Positions 63,824 through 64,000 of a stretch of 64,000 bases of DNA are shown here, piece by piece. Origin of the DNA: Amblyomma americanum. Its lineage: Eukaryota > Arthropoda > Arachnida > Ixodida > Ixodidae. Location of the stretch: assembly GCF_052857255.1 (NCBI RefSeq), contig NW_027526688.1, positions 62,001 through 126,000 of the forward strand. Direction: 5' to 3'. Every line of letters starts with the position of its first letter. Within the stretch, counting starts at the first letter, position 1. The position numbers were made by a program, and so were the translations under genes. The notes below the pieces were generated by a model. The model ran no database searches, had not been told where the DNA came from, and saw only the letters and a list, made by a program, of their open reading frames with translations.

Positions 63824-64000
63824 GCGAAGAGTAGACGATTGTAAGGTGTGAAACTTTTTCTCTCAGAACTGAGCGAAAACTTGTATTCCGGCTCAAAACA
63901 ACGGGATACATCGTTTTAGAGCGAAACTATCAAGATTCACGAGCATCGATTTTACAAGTCGTCGAAGAGTAGACGAAAGAAAGGTGTAAACTTTTCCTCT
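63824..64000. repeat. Satellite resumes to window end
   Basis: The interrupted monomer continues with changes (AGACGATTGTAAGG, GTGTGAAAC with one extra base, GAACTGAGCG). It is followed by GAGCGAAACTATC and a fresh monomer with AGACGAAAG and CTTTTCCTCT at the last base. The array therefore extends beyond the window on this side and the island is internal, not the array boundary. Confidence 0.9.

Larger units (their letters stand above)
1..64000. repeat. Tandem satellite array, ~137-bp monomer
   Basis: The whole window is a head-to-tail array of one monomer. Taking ATCGAT as position 1, landmarks are GAGAGAAA at 31-38, TTTCTCTC at 50-57, CTGCGCGA at 62-69, CCGGCT at 81-86, CGGG at 95-98, ATCGTTTT at 103-110 and GATCGAAAC at 112-120, and the next ATCGAT follows at 138. 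Starts at 1, 138 and 274 give a spacing of 137 and 136. Common length variants are 135 and 136 bp, from 1-2-nt deletions in the T runs or in the GAGTAGACGAG segment. All monomers read in the same direction. The hand-counted consensus is 57 G+C of 137. Both ends of the window lie inside the array, so its true size is unknown. The scale and order fit centromeric or pericentromeric satellite. The family is not one I recognise. Confidence 0.98.

Noticed and set aside
63895..63930. GTTTTAGAGC resembling the start of a type II CRISPR repeat (also near 24,752, 46,210 and elsewhere)
   Set aside because: It is one variant of the GTTTTAGATCG part of the monomer. There are no unique spacers, since the sequence between copies is as conserved as the copies themselves, and no cas genes.
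1..64000. Hammerhead ribozyme in the satellite, as known for some tandem repeats
   Set aside because: GAAAC is present, but no CTGANGA core is found on either strand of the monomer at a suitable distance.

Overview
This window is a single block of eukaryotic satellite DNA. Apart from one short island of about 80 bp near the right end, every base belongs to a head-to-tail tandem array of one roughly 137-bp monomer (about 467 copies in 64 kb, all in the same orientation). I see no protein-coding gene, tRNA, rRNA, CRISPR array, bacterial operon or recognisable transposon. The short open frames on both strands are by-products of the repeat. 137 is not a multiple of three, so the frame changes at every monomer, and the same 61-, 73-, 74-, 81- and 104-residue frames recur wherever the same monomer variants recur. 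The organism must be a eukaryote with a large centromeric, pericentromeric or similar heterochromatic array. The monomer is about 42% G+C and unusually rich in CpG (11 per 137 bp, hand count), which argues against a heavily CpG-methylated vertebrate-type or plant-type germline and is compatible with an insect or other invertebrate. I cannot name the species or the satellite family.

The array has several levels of order. The left domain (about 1-24,290) is built from a 17-monomer higher-order repeat (HOR) of 2,329 bp. It appears intact at 1,699, 5,809, 13,342 and 19,368, shortened to 13 monomers at 4,028 and 15 monomers at 8,138, and extended to 23 and 27 monomers at 10,193 and 15,671. These are combined into larger tandem duplications with offsets of 4,110, 5,478 and 6,026 bp (30, 40 and 44 monomers).

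The right domain (about 24,290-62,150) uses a different set of monomer variants. A roughly 2.06-kb block at 25,580 is copied at 44,159, with a more diverged relative near 58,900. A 5,053-bp block (33,340-38,392) is repeated immediately in tandem (38,393-43,445) and again at 50,006-55,058. Within that block, 11- and 10-monomer sub-units repeat (1,502 and 1,365 bp). Shared private substitutions show that the two adjacent 5,053-bp copies are more closely related to each other than to the distant third.

From about 62,150 rightwards the monomers are visibly more divergent and partly dimeric, as expected towards an array edge. An 80-bp non-satellite island flanked by ACAA on both sides interrupts a monomer at 63,744-63,823, after which the satellite resumes and runs off the window. 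Block limits are placed by eye from diagnostic variants and are uncertain by tens of bases to about one monomer.
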